A stretch of DNA of 64,000 nucleotides, taken from positions 806,001 through 870,000 of the forward strand of contig NZ_VLNU01000001.1 in the NCBI RefSeq assembly GCF_009765165.1, in the 5' to 3' direction. The first letter of the stretch is position 1. Every line of letters starts with the position of its first letter. The stretch is from Lysobacter panacisoli (GTDB lineage: Bacteria; Pseudomonadota; Gammaproteobacteria; Xanthomonadales; Xanthomonadaceae). Positions 32,872 through 40,308 of this stretch are shown here, piece by piece. A program made the position numbers and the translations under genes. The notes beneath the pieces were generated by a model. The model was not told the DNA's origin. It worked only from the letters and a program-made list of their open reading frames with translations, and searched no databases.

Positions 32872-33591
32872 TCAGCCTGGGCGGCCGGCCAGCTCGCGCA
32901 ACGCCGCCGGCAGCTCGTGCGCGCTGCCGATGCGGCGCAGGCGCGGGGCGGATTCGGCGACTTCGGCCTCGTTCTCGTGGGCCCAGGTGGTGTGGTACGG
33001 AACGTGGATGCCCCACCCGCCCAGTTCCAGCACGGGCGCGATGTCCGAGCGCAGCGAATTGCCCACCATCGCGAAGCGTTCGGCCGGCAGGTCGAACTCC
33101 TCGAGCAGGCGCGCATAGGTCGACACGTCCTTCTCGCTGACGATCTCGATGCGGCGGAACAGGTCGGCGAACCCGCATTGGCGCACCTTGGCCTCCTGGT
33201 GGAACAGGTCGCCCTTGGTGATCAGCACGACGTCGAAGTCCGCGGCGACGGCCTCCACCGCTTCGCGTACGCCCGGCAGCAGTTCGACCGGGTGCCGCAA
33301 CAGGTCCTTGCCGAGCTGGACGATGCGATGCACGTCGCGGGCTTCGATCTTCTGCGCGGTGATGTCCACCGCCGCCTCGATCATCGACAGCACCATGCCC
33401 TTCACGCCGTAGCCGAACAGCGCGATGTTGCGCTTCTCGACCTCGTACAGGCGCTCGTGCACGCGCGCGTCGCGCAGGTCCGCGTAGGCGCCGACGATGC
33501 GTTCGAATTCGAGCTGGGCTTCGTCGAAGTAGTCCTGGCTGCGCCAGAGGGTGTCGTCGGCATCGAAGCCGACCAGGGTGATTTCGCTCAT
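32872..33591 (-). CDS. HAD-family hydrolase
   Basis: A 239-residue haloacid-dehalogenase-fold phosphatase. Motif I is DADDT in VGFDADDTLW (nucleophile D10), motif II LITKGD, motif III the lysine region near SEKDVS, motif IV MVGNSLRSDI. The substrate is unknown. An ATG two codons upstream (33597) is also possible. A multi-hairpin repeat lies just upstream. Confidence 0.85.
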   Translation of the reverse strand: MSEITLVGFDADDTLWRSQDYFDEAQLEFERIVGAYADLRDARVHERLYEVEKRNIALFGYGVKGMVLSMIEAAVDITAQKIEARDVHRIVQLGKDLLRHPVELLPGVREAVEAVAADFDVVLITKGDLFHQEAKVRQCGFADLFRRIEIVSEKDVSTYARLLEEFDLPAERFAMVGNSLRSDIAPVLELGGWGIHVPYHTTWAHENEAEVAESAPRLRRIGSAHELPAALRELAGRPG

Positions 33592-33630
33592 GCGCATAGT
33601 TTAAGGGCGCGGTTGGCCTGGCGTGCTTTT

Positions 33631-33752
33631 CCTTCTCCCCTTGTGGGAGAAGGTGGCGCGAAGCGCCGGAAGAGGGGGCGCGCGTAGCACGTGCCATACC
33701 CCTCCCCCTGGCTCGCTTCGCGAGCCTGTCCCTCTCCCGCAAGGGGAGAGGG
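33631..33752. repeat. Multi-hairpin intergenic repeat element
   Basis: About 122 bases with four palindromes in a row: CCTTCTCCCC/TGGGAGAAGG (33631-33653), GGCGC/GCGCC (33655-33667), GGCTCG/CGAGCC (33710-33726) and CCCTCTCCC/GGGGAGAGGG (33730-33752). The outer arms resemble each other in opposite strands. This layout is common between genes of Xanthomonas/Lysobacter-type genomes and suggests a mobilised repeat; only one copy is in the window. Confidence 0.6.
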
Positions 33753-33763
33753 CTCACACCCTG

Positions 33764-33793
33764 AAAAGAAAGGGGCGGCTCAAAGGCCGCCCC
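33764..33793 (-). terminator. Terminator of the EF-hand gene
   Basis: GGGGCGGC/GCCGCCCC stem at 33772-33793 followed on the minus strand by a T-rich stretch (TTTCTTTTC). It lies 40 bases after the EF-hand stop. Confidence 0.8.
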
Positions 33794-33832
33794 GAAGCGC
33801 ATTCGTTCCGTGGTGATGCCGTCGTGCTGCTA

Positions 33833-34177
33833 TCAGCGCTTGCCGCCGCTGTTTCCCGAGCCGCCCTGCGCCTTGGCGACATAGGACTTGTATTCGTCGG
33901 CGGTCAGCGCGCCGTCGGCGTCCGCATCGGCCTGCTCGAACACCTTGCTCAGCGCCGGCACCGTCGAGGCTTCGTTCTTGCTCAGGCTGCCGTTCTTGTC
34001 GACGTCGACGTCGGCCCAGCTCTTCTTCTGCGGGGCCGCGGTGTCGGCGGTGGCCGGCGATGCAGCCGCCGGATCCTGCGTGGCGGTCGGGCTCGCGGTC
34101 TGCGCGAAGGCGAGCGGCGCGGACAGGGCGGCCACGAGGCCCACGATGATCAGCGGCTTGCGGGACTGGATGCTCAT
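33833..34177 (-). CDS. Secreted EF-hand calcium-binding protein
   Basis: A 114-residue protein with a signal peptide ending PLAFA. AGGAG precedes the ATG. It has two canonical EF-hand loops: D58-V-D60-K-N62-G-S64...E69 and D84-A-D86-A-D88-G...E95. A Thr/Ala/Pro linker of about 25 residues precedes them and a Gly/Ser tail follows. It is likely a periplasmic or surface calcium binder of unknown partner. It ends in a clear terminator. Confidence 0.85.
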   Translation of the reverse strand: MSIQSRKPLIIVGLVAALSAPLAFAQTASPTATQDPAAASPATADTAAPQKKSWADVDVDKNGSLSKNEASTVPALSKVFEQADADADGALTADEYKSYVAKAQGGSGNSGGKR

Positions 34178-34470
34178 GCGGTGTCTCCTGGAGTGGAAAG
34201 AGTTCTGCGCGGATAGGCCGGTGGCGTGCCGCACGAAGCCACCTTGCCGCGCGACGCATGAACGCCCCAGCGGTCGCGGGAGTTAATCCAACGTTCTCTT
34301 AACCAGCACGCGGGCGATTGCGTCTAGACGAAACCGCTTTCAGTGATGCGTGGCGCGCCGCAACGTGACGCAGTGCAGACTTCGCAACCGCCTCGCGCGG
34401 TGATCGCGACTGAACGGAACACAACCTTCACCCCATCGCGGTCAACGCGCGTCGCGTCGATGCATTTTCC

Positions 34471-34659
34471 TCACGCCTCGTCTTCGGCGGCGACATGGAC
34501 TTCCACGCCGCCGTCGTCTTCCACGTGCACGGACACATTGATCGGCCGGCAGCAGACGTGGCAATCCTCGATGTAGCGCTGCGTCCCCGCGGAATCGTCC
34601 ACCAGCAACGTGATGGTCTCGCCGCAGTAGGGGCACTGCACGTCGATCGCGGGAAGCAT
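34471..34659 (-). CDS. CPXCG-motif cysteine-rich small protein
   Basis: A 62-residue protein with QCPYCG (C9, C12) and a second pair in EDCHVCCRP (C33, C36, C37), which form a zinc-ribbon-like site. The family is known only as CPXCG-motif cysteine-rich protein. It starts 5 bases after the upstream lipoprotein stop and is cotranscribed with it. Confidence 0.85.
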   Translation of the reverse strand: MLPAIDVQCPYCGETITLLVDDSAGTQRYIEDCHVCCRPINVSVHVEDDGGVEVHVAAEDEA

Positions 34660-34664
34660 GGCGG

Positions 34665-35180
34665 CTACGGCTTGGCTTTCGGCAGCGTCTGGTCCGCGGC
34701 CGGCACCAGCGATATCTCCACCGGCGTGCCCGGATTGTGGCTGAGCAGGCGGAACTGCCCCGCATCCAGCGCGAGGATGTCGGTGGGATACGAGACGCCT
34801 TCCTCCACCATCGTCAGCGCGCCGTTCTCCAACGACCACTTGCCGTGCATCGGCGTGCCGTTGGGCGAATCGATCACCAGCGTGCCGCCGGAGAGGAAGG
34901 TGTACGTCGTGCCGGGTTCGGCCGAGGACGACGCGCTGACCTGCCACACGCGATCGACGAACGCGGACGGTTCGACGACCGGCTTCTCCGCCGTCGGCAT
35001 CGGCTCTTCGGGCGCCGGCACATCGGTGGAACGCGCCGGTTGTCCGGAGGTATCCGCCGTCACCGTCGCGGGCGTTTCCGCTGCGGGTTCGGCGGGCGGC
35101 GCGGCCTTCTGGCAGGACGCCAGCACCAGTATTCCCAGCAGCGCGACGACAGGCAGGATGGACCGGTTCGCAATGCGCAT
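34665..35180 (-). CDS. Lipoprotein, unknown function
   Basis: A 171-residue protein with a lipobox L-A-S-C23 after a hydrophobic signal, so it is a lipid-anchored envelope protein. A Pro/Ala/Glu-rich linker runs to about residue 70, followed by a small beta-rich domain (VWQVSASSSAEPGTTYTFLSGGTLVIDSPNG) reminiscent of META/lipocalin-type folds. GAGGAG precedes the ATG. It is cotranscribed with the CPXCG gene. Confidence 0.75.
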   Translation of the reverse strand: MRIANRSILPVVALLGILVLASCQKAAPPAEPAAETPATVTADTSGQPARSTDVPAPEEPMPTAEKPVVEPSAFVDRVWQVSASSSAEPGTTYTFLSGGTLVIDSPNGTPMHGKWSLENGALTMVEEGVSYPTDILALDAGQFRLLSHNPGTPVEISLVPAADQTLPKAKP

Positions 35181-35334
35181 CGCACACACTCCTCGCTCGT
35201 GTTGCGCGCACCTTAGCACCGTCGTGCGAAGGCGCGTTTCATCACGTCGCGGTCACTGTCGCGGGGCAAAGCTGTCGCGCGTGTATGTCGGTATTCCGGC
35301 GCCGCGGAATGCTCCGGCGATGGCAGGAGGAACG

Positions 35335-35832
35335 ATGAAGATCCGCCATGTATTCAGCACTCCCAACCTCGATGCCGCGCAGTCGGTGATGAACGCCGCG
35401 CGCGGCGCGGGCGTGAACGACGACGACATCCTGCTCGTCGCGCGCTCGGACATCGAGCTGGAGGAAATCCCGAACGATCGCAAGGAAGCCGACACCGACC
35501 TGCTGCCGGCAGCATTGCGTGGCGCCGGTTATGGCGGCGCCGCGGGATTGCTGGCGGGCTTGGCGGCGGTGGTGATCACACCGATCGGACTGACCCTGGC
35601 GGGCGCCGCTGCAGCGGCAGTCGCGGGCGCACTGGTGGGCTGCTGGGCGTCGGCGCTGATTGGCTCGGCATTGCCCGATCCGATCCGGCGCAAGTTCGAC
35701 GACGAGATCCAGGCGGGTCGCATCCTGGTGGTGCTCGACGGCGACAAGCCGTTCCTCGACGGCATCGAACCGTCGCTCGTCGCCGCGGGCGCGACGCCGC
35801 TGCCTTACGAATCGACCAAGGCGATGGCCTGA
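35335..35832 (+). CDS. Glycine-zipper membrane-associated protein
   Basis: A 165-residue protein; GGAGG lies four bases before the ATG. It has an N-terminal alpha/beta part (HVFSTPNLDAAQSVMNAARGAGV), a central Gly/Ala-rich hydrophobic stretch (about 62-112) and a C-terminal part with a second ferredoxin-like half. This is the layout of DUF1269-like stress proteins; the assignment is tentative. Confidence 0.7.
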   Translation: MKIRHVFSTPNLDAAQSVMNAARGAGVNDDDILLVARSDIELEEIPNDRKEADTDLLPAALRGAGYGGAAGLLAGLAAVVITPIGLTLAGAAAAAVAGALVGCWASALIGSALPDPIRRKFDDEIQAGRILVVLDGDKPFLDGIEPSLVAAGATPLPYESTKAMA

Positions 35833-35836
35833 CGCG

Positions 35837-36637
35837 TCACGGCGACGCGGCGGTCTTCGCCACTGGCGGCAACGGCGTCATGCCGAGCGCATCGCGGTAA
35901 CGTCCGTAGAGCGTGCGCACCTTCGCCACGTACTCCTGCGTTTCCTGGTACGGCGGCACGCCCCCGTATCGTGCGACCGCGCCGATACCGGCGTTGTACG
36001 CGGCGGCCGTGAGCGTGAGGTCGTTGCCGTAGCGCCGCAGGAGCGAACGCAGGTGACGCGCACCGGCCATGATCGATTCGCGGTCGGAGAACGGATCGAC
36101 CACGCCGTACTCGCGACTGGTCTGCGGCATCAGCTGCATCACGCCCTGCGCGCCCTTGGGCGACACGGCGTTCGCATCGAACCCGCTCTCGGCGTGCGCG
36201 ATCGCGCGCAGCCAGGCTTCATCGACGCCGGTCGCTTTGGCGGCGGCGCGGAACTGTTTCGGGAATGCGTCCAGGCGCGGCGGTCCTACGTTGCCCAGGC
36301 CTGCGTGCGCGGGTTCGCCCGGCGGCGCGGGCACGGTGAAGGACAGCACCTTCACCGAACCGGGCAGCTTGCGCGTGCCGTACACCACCTTGCCGTCCTG
36401 CACGCGCTCGTACAGCACGCCGCTGACGGCTTCGCCGGTACCGAACAGGTTGGGCACGCGCGCGGCGTTGTCGTCGATTTCCTTCGCCCGGCAGCGCGAT
36501 CCGGGCTCCGGCGCTGTGGACAGGCTGACCGTGCCGTCGCGCACGCATCGATAGACCTTGCGCGCGTCCGCCTGCCCGGGGGCGAGCAGTGCCACCGAGG
36601 CCAGCAGGACGACCATCGCGGGCGCTGTCCGGGCCAT
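35837..36637 (-). CDS. Lytic transglycosylase (SLT family)
   Basis: A 266-residue secreted enzyme that cleaves peptidoglycan glycan chains. A signal peptide ends GQADA. The SLT domain spans about residues 135-245; catalytic E150 is in AIAHAES, followed by GAQGVMQLMP and AAYNAG, the three family blocks. An N-terminal domain (residues 27-60) has a cysteine pair (C31, C49). It converges with the previous gene, stops 4 bases apart. Confidence 0.92.
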   Translation of the reverse strand: MARTAPAMVVLLASVALLAPGQADARKVYRCVRDGTVSLSTAPEPGSRCRAKEIDDNAARVPNLFGTGEAVSGVLYERVQDGKVVYGTRKLPGSVKVLSFTVPAPPGEPAHAGLGNVGPPRLDAFPKQFRAAAKATGVDEAWLRAIAHAESGFDANAVSPKGAQGVMQLMPQTSREYGVVDPFSDRESIMAGARHLRSLLRRYGNDLTLTAAAYNAGIGAVARYGGVPPYQETQEYVAKVRTLYGRYRDALGMTPLPPVAKTAASP

Positions 36638-36690
36638 TCGCCGGATTCTAGGCCCGCGTGGCGGATGAATGCGCGATACCCCCGTCGCGC

Positions 36691-36731
36691 TTGATCGAGG
36701 TCAAAGCGGCCTCGCGCGCGCCGGCTAGCCT
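36691..36731 (+). promoter_or_regulatory. FNR-box promoter of hemN copy 2
   Basis: TTGAT-cgag-GTCAA at 36691-36704 and -10 TAGCCT at 36726-36731. The predicted start is 36738, the A of the hemN ATG, so the mRNA is expected to be leaderless. Confidence 0.75.
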
Positions 36732-36737
36732 GCCCGG

Positions 36738-38129
36738 ATGCCGATCCTGCCGCCCTTCCCGACCGAACTGCTGCGTCGCTACGACCGACCGGGGCCGCGT
36801 TACACCTCGTACCCGACCGCGCCCCAGTTCAGCGAGTCCTTCGGCGTCCCGCAGCTGATGGAAGCGGCGCACCAGAGCAACGGCGATCCGATCCCGCCGC
36901 GCCTGTCGCTGTACGTGCACGTGCCGTTCTGCGCCAATCCGTGCTTCTACTGCGGCTGCAACCGGGTGATCACGCGCGATCGCAGCCGCAGCGGCCCCTA
37001 CCGCAACCGGCTGGGTCGCGAGATCGGCATGATGTCTGGCCTGTTCGATCCGGACCGCGAAGTCGTGCAGCTGCATTTCGGTGGCGGCACGCCGAACTTC
37101 CTCACCCCCGCGCAGCTGGCAGACACGCTGCGCGACCTGCGCGACCACTTCCGCTTCAGCGATGCCGCCAACCGCGACATCTCCATCGAACTGGATCCAC
37201 GCGAACTCACCCCCGACGACATCGCCGAACTGGTCGCGGCAGGCTTCAACCGCGCCAGCCTGGGTGTGCAGGATTTCGACCTCGCCGTGCAGCAGGCGGT
37301 CAACCGCGAGCAGGACGTCGGCGCGACGCTGGCGGTCCTCGATGCATGCCATCGCCACGGCATGCGCTCGGTCAACGTCGATCTCATCTACGGCCTGCCC
37401 CAGCAGACGCTGGAAGGTTTCGCGCACACGCTGGACACCGTCATCGGCGCCCGCCCGCAACGCCTCGCGGTCTACAGTTACGCGCACCTGCCCGAGCTGT
37501 TCCGCCCGCAACGGCAGATCCGCGCGGAGGACCTGCCCTCGCCGGAAATGAAACTCGAGCTGCTGCAACTGGCGATCCAGCGCCTGACCGCCGCCGGCTA
37601 CGTGCACATCGGCATGGATCATTTCGCGCTGCCCGACGACGAACTCGCGATGGCGCAATCGCGCGGCGGGCTGCACCGCAACTTCATGGGCTACACCACG
37701 CATGCCGACTGCGACCTGATCGGCCTGGGCGTCAGCGCGATCAGCCGGATCGGCGACAGCTACAGCCAGAACGTGCGCGACCTCACCGCGTGGGAACAGG
37801 CCATCGACGCGCCGCGCCTGCCGGTGTGGCGCGGCATGCGACTGAGCGCCGACGACCAGCTGCGCTCGGACGTGATCCAGCGCCTGATGTGCCAGGGCGA
37901 AGTGCCGATCGACGCGATCGAGCGTGCGCACGGCATCGATTTCTCGCAGTACTTCGCCGACAGCCTGCGCCGCCTGGAACCGTTGCAGGACGACGGGCTG
38001 GTGTGGATCGAACCCGAACGCATCGTCGCCACGCCGGAAGGCCGCCTGCTGCTGCGCGTCATCGCGATGTGCTTCGACGCCTACCTGCCGCGCGTGTCGG
38101 CGCCGGCACGCTACTCGCGCACTGTCTGA
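36738..38129 (+). CDS. hemN: Oxygen-independent coproporphyrinogen III oxidase (copy 2)
   Basis: A 463-residue paralogue of the product at 27247-28647, with the same N-terminal block (YDRPGPRYTSYPTAPQF) and radical-SAM cysteines C65-x3-C69-x2-C72 plus C74. The two copies are similar throughout, so they arose by duplication or separate acquisition of one family. The ATG coincides with the predicted transcription start, with no ribosome site. Its last 19 bases overlap the 3' end of the convergent MocR gene. Confidence 0.95.
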   Translation: MPILPPFPTELLRRYDRPGPRYTSYPTAPQFSESFGVPQLMEAAHQSNGDPIPPRLSLYVHVPFCANPCFYCGCNRVITRDRSRSGPYRNRLGREIGMMSGLFDPDREVVQLHFGGGTPNFLTPAQLADTLRDLRDHFRFSDAANRDISIELDPRELTPDDIAELVAAGFNRASLGVQDFDLAVQQAVNREQDVGATLAVLDACHRHGMRSVNVDLIYGLPQQTLEGFAHTLDTVIGARPQRLAVYSYAHLPELFRPQRQIRAEDLPSPEMKLELLQLAIQRLTAAGYVHIGMDHFALPDDELAMAQSRGGLHRNFMGYTTHADCDLIGLGVSAISRIGDSYSQNVRDLTAWEQAIDAPRLPVWRGMRLSADDQLRSDVIQRLMCQGEVPIDAIERAHGIDFSQYFADSLRRLEPLQDDGLVWIEPERIVATPEGRLLLRVIAMCFDAYLPRVSAPARYSRTV

Positions 38130-39538
38130 GCCTCGGCCGCCAGCGCGCCAAGCGTGCGCAGCGCCTGTTCGGCGCGCGCATCGAAAGGATGGCCGTAATT
38201 GAGGCGCAGGCAGCGCGCGAAGCCACGGCTCGCGGAGAAGATCGGTCCCGGCGCGATGCTGATGCCGTGGCGTGCCGCGCGACGCTGCACTTCGAGCGAA
38301 TCGATGCCCTCGGGAAGTTCGATCCAGGCGAAGTAGCCGCCGCCGGCGCGCGTCACCCGCGTGCCGGGCGGGAAATCGCGCGCCACCGCCGCGATGTACT
38401 GCGCCTGCTGTTCCGCCAGCGCCGCGCGCAGGCGTCGCAGGTGGCGGTCGTAGCCGCCGCGCTGCAGGTAACGGCTGATCGCGTGTTGCGCCGGCACGTT
38501 GGTGTTGAGCGTGGTGGTGAGTTTGTTGCGCGCGATGGTGTCGCGGAATCGTCCCGCCGCGACCCAGCCGATGCGGTAGCCCGGCGCCAGGCACTTGGAG
38601 AACGACGAGCAGTGCATCACCAGCCCGTTGCGGTCGAACGCCTTGGCTGGCGGCGGACGCTTGGGACCGAAGTGCAGCTCGGCGTAGACATCGTCCTCGA
38701 TCAGCGGGATCCCGTGCTCCGCGAGCAGTTCCACCACGGCCTGCTTGGCGGTGTCGGGCATGGTCGCGCCGAGCGGATTGTGGAAGGTCGGCATCAGCCA
38801 GCACGCGCGCGGCGCATGACGGACGATCGCGCGCTCCAGCGCCTCCGGATCGACGCCGTCGCGCGGATGGGTCGGCACTTCGATCGCGCGCAGGCCGTTG
38901 CGTTCCAGCGATTGCAGTACCGCGTAGAAGCACGGCGATTCCACCAGCACCGCGTCGCCCGGACGCGTCGCCGCGCCAATCGACAGGGTCAGCGCCTCCA
39001 GCGCACCGTTGGTGATTACGATTTCCTCGGCCGGCACGTCGATGCCGTCGATCAGGTAGCGCTGGCTGATCTGCCGGCGCAGTTCGCCCAAACCGGGAGT
39101 CAGATCGTCGACCGTGCTCCACGGGTCCAGTTCCGGCGCGGCGGATGCGAGCGCGCGCCCGAGCTTGGCCATCGGGAACAGCAATGGACTGGGGAAAGCC
39201 GAACCGAACGGCACCCGGTCGCGCTGCATCGCCGACTGCAGGACCTGGAACACCAGCTCGCTGACGTCGACCTCGCGCGAGTCGCCATCCGGCCAGGAGG
39301 AGGCTTCCGGCTCCGGCGGCAGGCGCGGCGACTGGCGGGCGACGTAGTAGCCGGACCGCGCGCGCGACTCGATCACCCCGCGCGCTTCCAACAAGTAATA
39401 GGCCTGGAACACGGTCGAGGGACTGAGCCGGCGGGCGGCGCAGGTCTGGCGCACCGAGGGCAACCGCTCGCCGGGCCGGAATACCCCGGCCTGGATCGAG
39501 CGGGCCAGCTCCTCGGCCAGGGCTTCGTAGCGCTTCAT
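38111..39538 (-). CDS. MocR-family transcription regulator (GntR HTH + aminotransferase-like)
   Basis: A 475-residue regulator. Residues 1-75 are a winged GntR HTH (LPSVRQTCAARRLSPSTVFQAYYLLEARG), then a linker, then a fold-type I aminotransferase domain (about 110-470) with ITNGALEAL, PTFHNPLG and the PLP lysine in SSFSKCLAPGYRIGW. It probably senses a metabolite via PLP. ATG 39538 is chosen. Two direct repeats of AACTGATAYGGT lie across its start and towards the divergent gene, as expected for MocR operators. Confidence 0.92.
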   Translation of the reverse strand: MKRYEALAEELARSIQAGVFRPGERLPSVRQTCAARRLSPSTVFQAYYLLEARGVIESRARSGYYVARQSPRLPPEPEASSWPDGDSREVDVSELVFQVLQSAMQRDRVPFGSAFPSPLLFPMAKLGRALASAAPELDPWSTVDDLTPGLGELRRQISQRYLIDGIDVPAEEIVITNGALEALTLSIGAATRPGDAVLVESPCFYAVLQSLERNGLRAIEVPTHPRDGVDPEALERAIVRHAPRACWLMPTFHNPLGATMPDTAKQAVVELLAEHGIPLIEDDVYAELHFGPKRPPPAKAFDRNGLVMHCSSFSKCLAPGYRIGWVAAGRFRDTIARNKLTTTLNTNVPAQHAISRYLQRGGYDRHLRRLRAALAEQQAQYIAAVARDFPPGTRVTRAGGGYFAWIELPEGIDSLEVQRRAARHGISIAPGPIFSASRGFARCLRLNYGHPFDARAEQALRTLGALAAEAQTVRE

Positions 39539-39542
39539 GAGC

Positions 39543-39594
39543 AACTGATACGGTTTTTCTGTCCGATTTCTGATTCTACTTGAACTGATATGGT
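39543..39594. promoter_or_regulatory. Predicted MocR operator (direct repeats)
   Basis: AACTGATACGGT at 39543-39554 and AACTGATATGGT at 39583-39594: 11 of 12 bases identical, same orientation, exactly 40 bp apart (about four helical turns). The first repeat is only 5 bases from the mocR ATG, so autoregulation is likely; the second lies 42 bases before the divergent gene. Confidence 0.65.
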
Positions 39595-39635
39595 CGCCCT
39601 AGACTGCGCCGGTTCCCAGCCGCATCGAGCGTCCC

Positions 39636-39971
39636 GTGTCCCCCGGCGTCCAGCTCAACCTCGCCCTGATCCTGTTCGCACCGTGGTTCGCGGTGCTGTC
39701 CGTGCTGTTCTGGAAGTACCCGAAGCAACCGCGCGGGCCGGTGCGGTTGCTGTTCGACGCGGCCGCCCTGGCGCTTTCCCTGGTGGCCGCGGCGGGCGGC
39801 GTCTACTGGGGAATGGCCCACGCGGACACCGGTTACGGGCCGATGTGGAAGCAGATCCTCGCCACGTCGGTGGGGTACGGCCTGTATCTGGGCGTTATGG
39901 CCATTGCGCTGCTGGTGCGCATGCGCTGGCTGTCGCGTCCGACCCCCTCCCCCGAACGGACCCTGCCATGA
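39636..39971 (+). CDS. Small three-TM membrane protein
   Basis: A 111-residue membrane protein starting at GTG 39636, with helices at about 8-25, 40-60 and 78-95. I recognise no family. It is divergent from MocR and overlaps the DUF2909 gene by four bases (ATGA), so the pair is a likely MocR target or an accessory of the cbb3 cluster that follows. Confidence 0.65.
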   Translation: MSPGVQLNLALILFAPWFAVLSVLFWKYPKQPRGPVRLLFDAAALALSLVAAAGGVYWGMAHADTGYGPMWKQILATSVGYGLYLGVMAIALLVRMRWLSRPTPSPERTLP

Positions 39972-40174
39972 AGACCCTGCTGGTCGTGGGTTTCCTGACC
40001 CTGATCGTCTACAACCTCGGCGCCGCGCTGTTCTACATGCTCACCGACCGCGGCGAGAGCAAGCGCGCGGTCAATGCCCTGACCCGCCGCATCGGACTGT
40101 CGATCCTGCTGATCGCCCTGGTCGGTGCGGGCATCGCCAGCGGCGTCATCCAACCCCACGCGGTGGGGACCTGA
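39968..40174 (+). CDS. DUF2909 twin-TM protein
   Basis: A 68-residue protein with two membrane helices around a basic loop (LTDRGESKRAVNALTRRIG), the DUF2909 layout. Such genes are often near cytochrome oxidase genes; the role is not known. It is coupled to the upstream gene and lies 135 bases before ccoN. Confidence 0.8.
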   Translation: MKTLLVVGFLTLIVYNLGAALFYMLTDRGESKRAVNALTRRIGLSILLIALVGAGIASGVIQPHAVGT

Positions 40175-40227
40175 CCGGCGCGGCCGGCGATGGCCGCCGC
40201 GAGCGTTTTTCCGCCATAGGCAGGGAC

Positions 40228-40269
40228 TTGATCTAGATCAAGCGCCCTGCTTCGACGCGTTCCTAGTAT
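40228..40269 (+). promoter_or_regulatory. FNR-box promoter of the ccoNOQP cluster
   Basis: TTGAT-ctag-ATCAA at 40228-40241 is a perfect FNR palindrome. -10 TAGTAT at 40264-40269. The predicted start is 40276, exactly 41.5 bp from the box centre; leader 33 bases. Confidence 0.9.
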
Positions 40270-40308
40270 CCCGCCCGACCCGGCCGCTGGCGCAGGGGGT
40301 GCCCAAAA

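Noticed and set aside
36648-39122. An 824-codon minus-strand frame across hemN2 and mocR
   Set aside because: hemN2 on the plus strand and mocR in a different minus frame explain this region fully.
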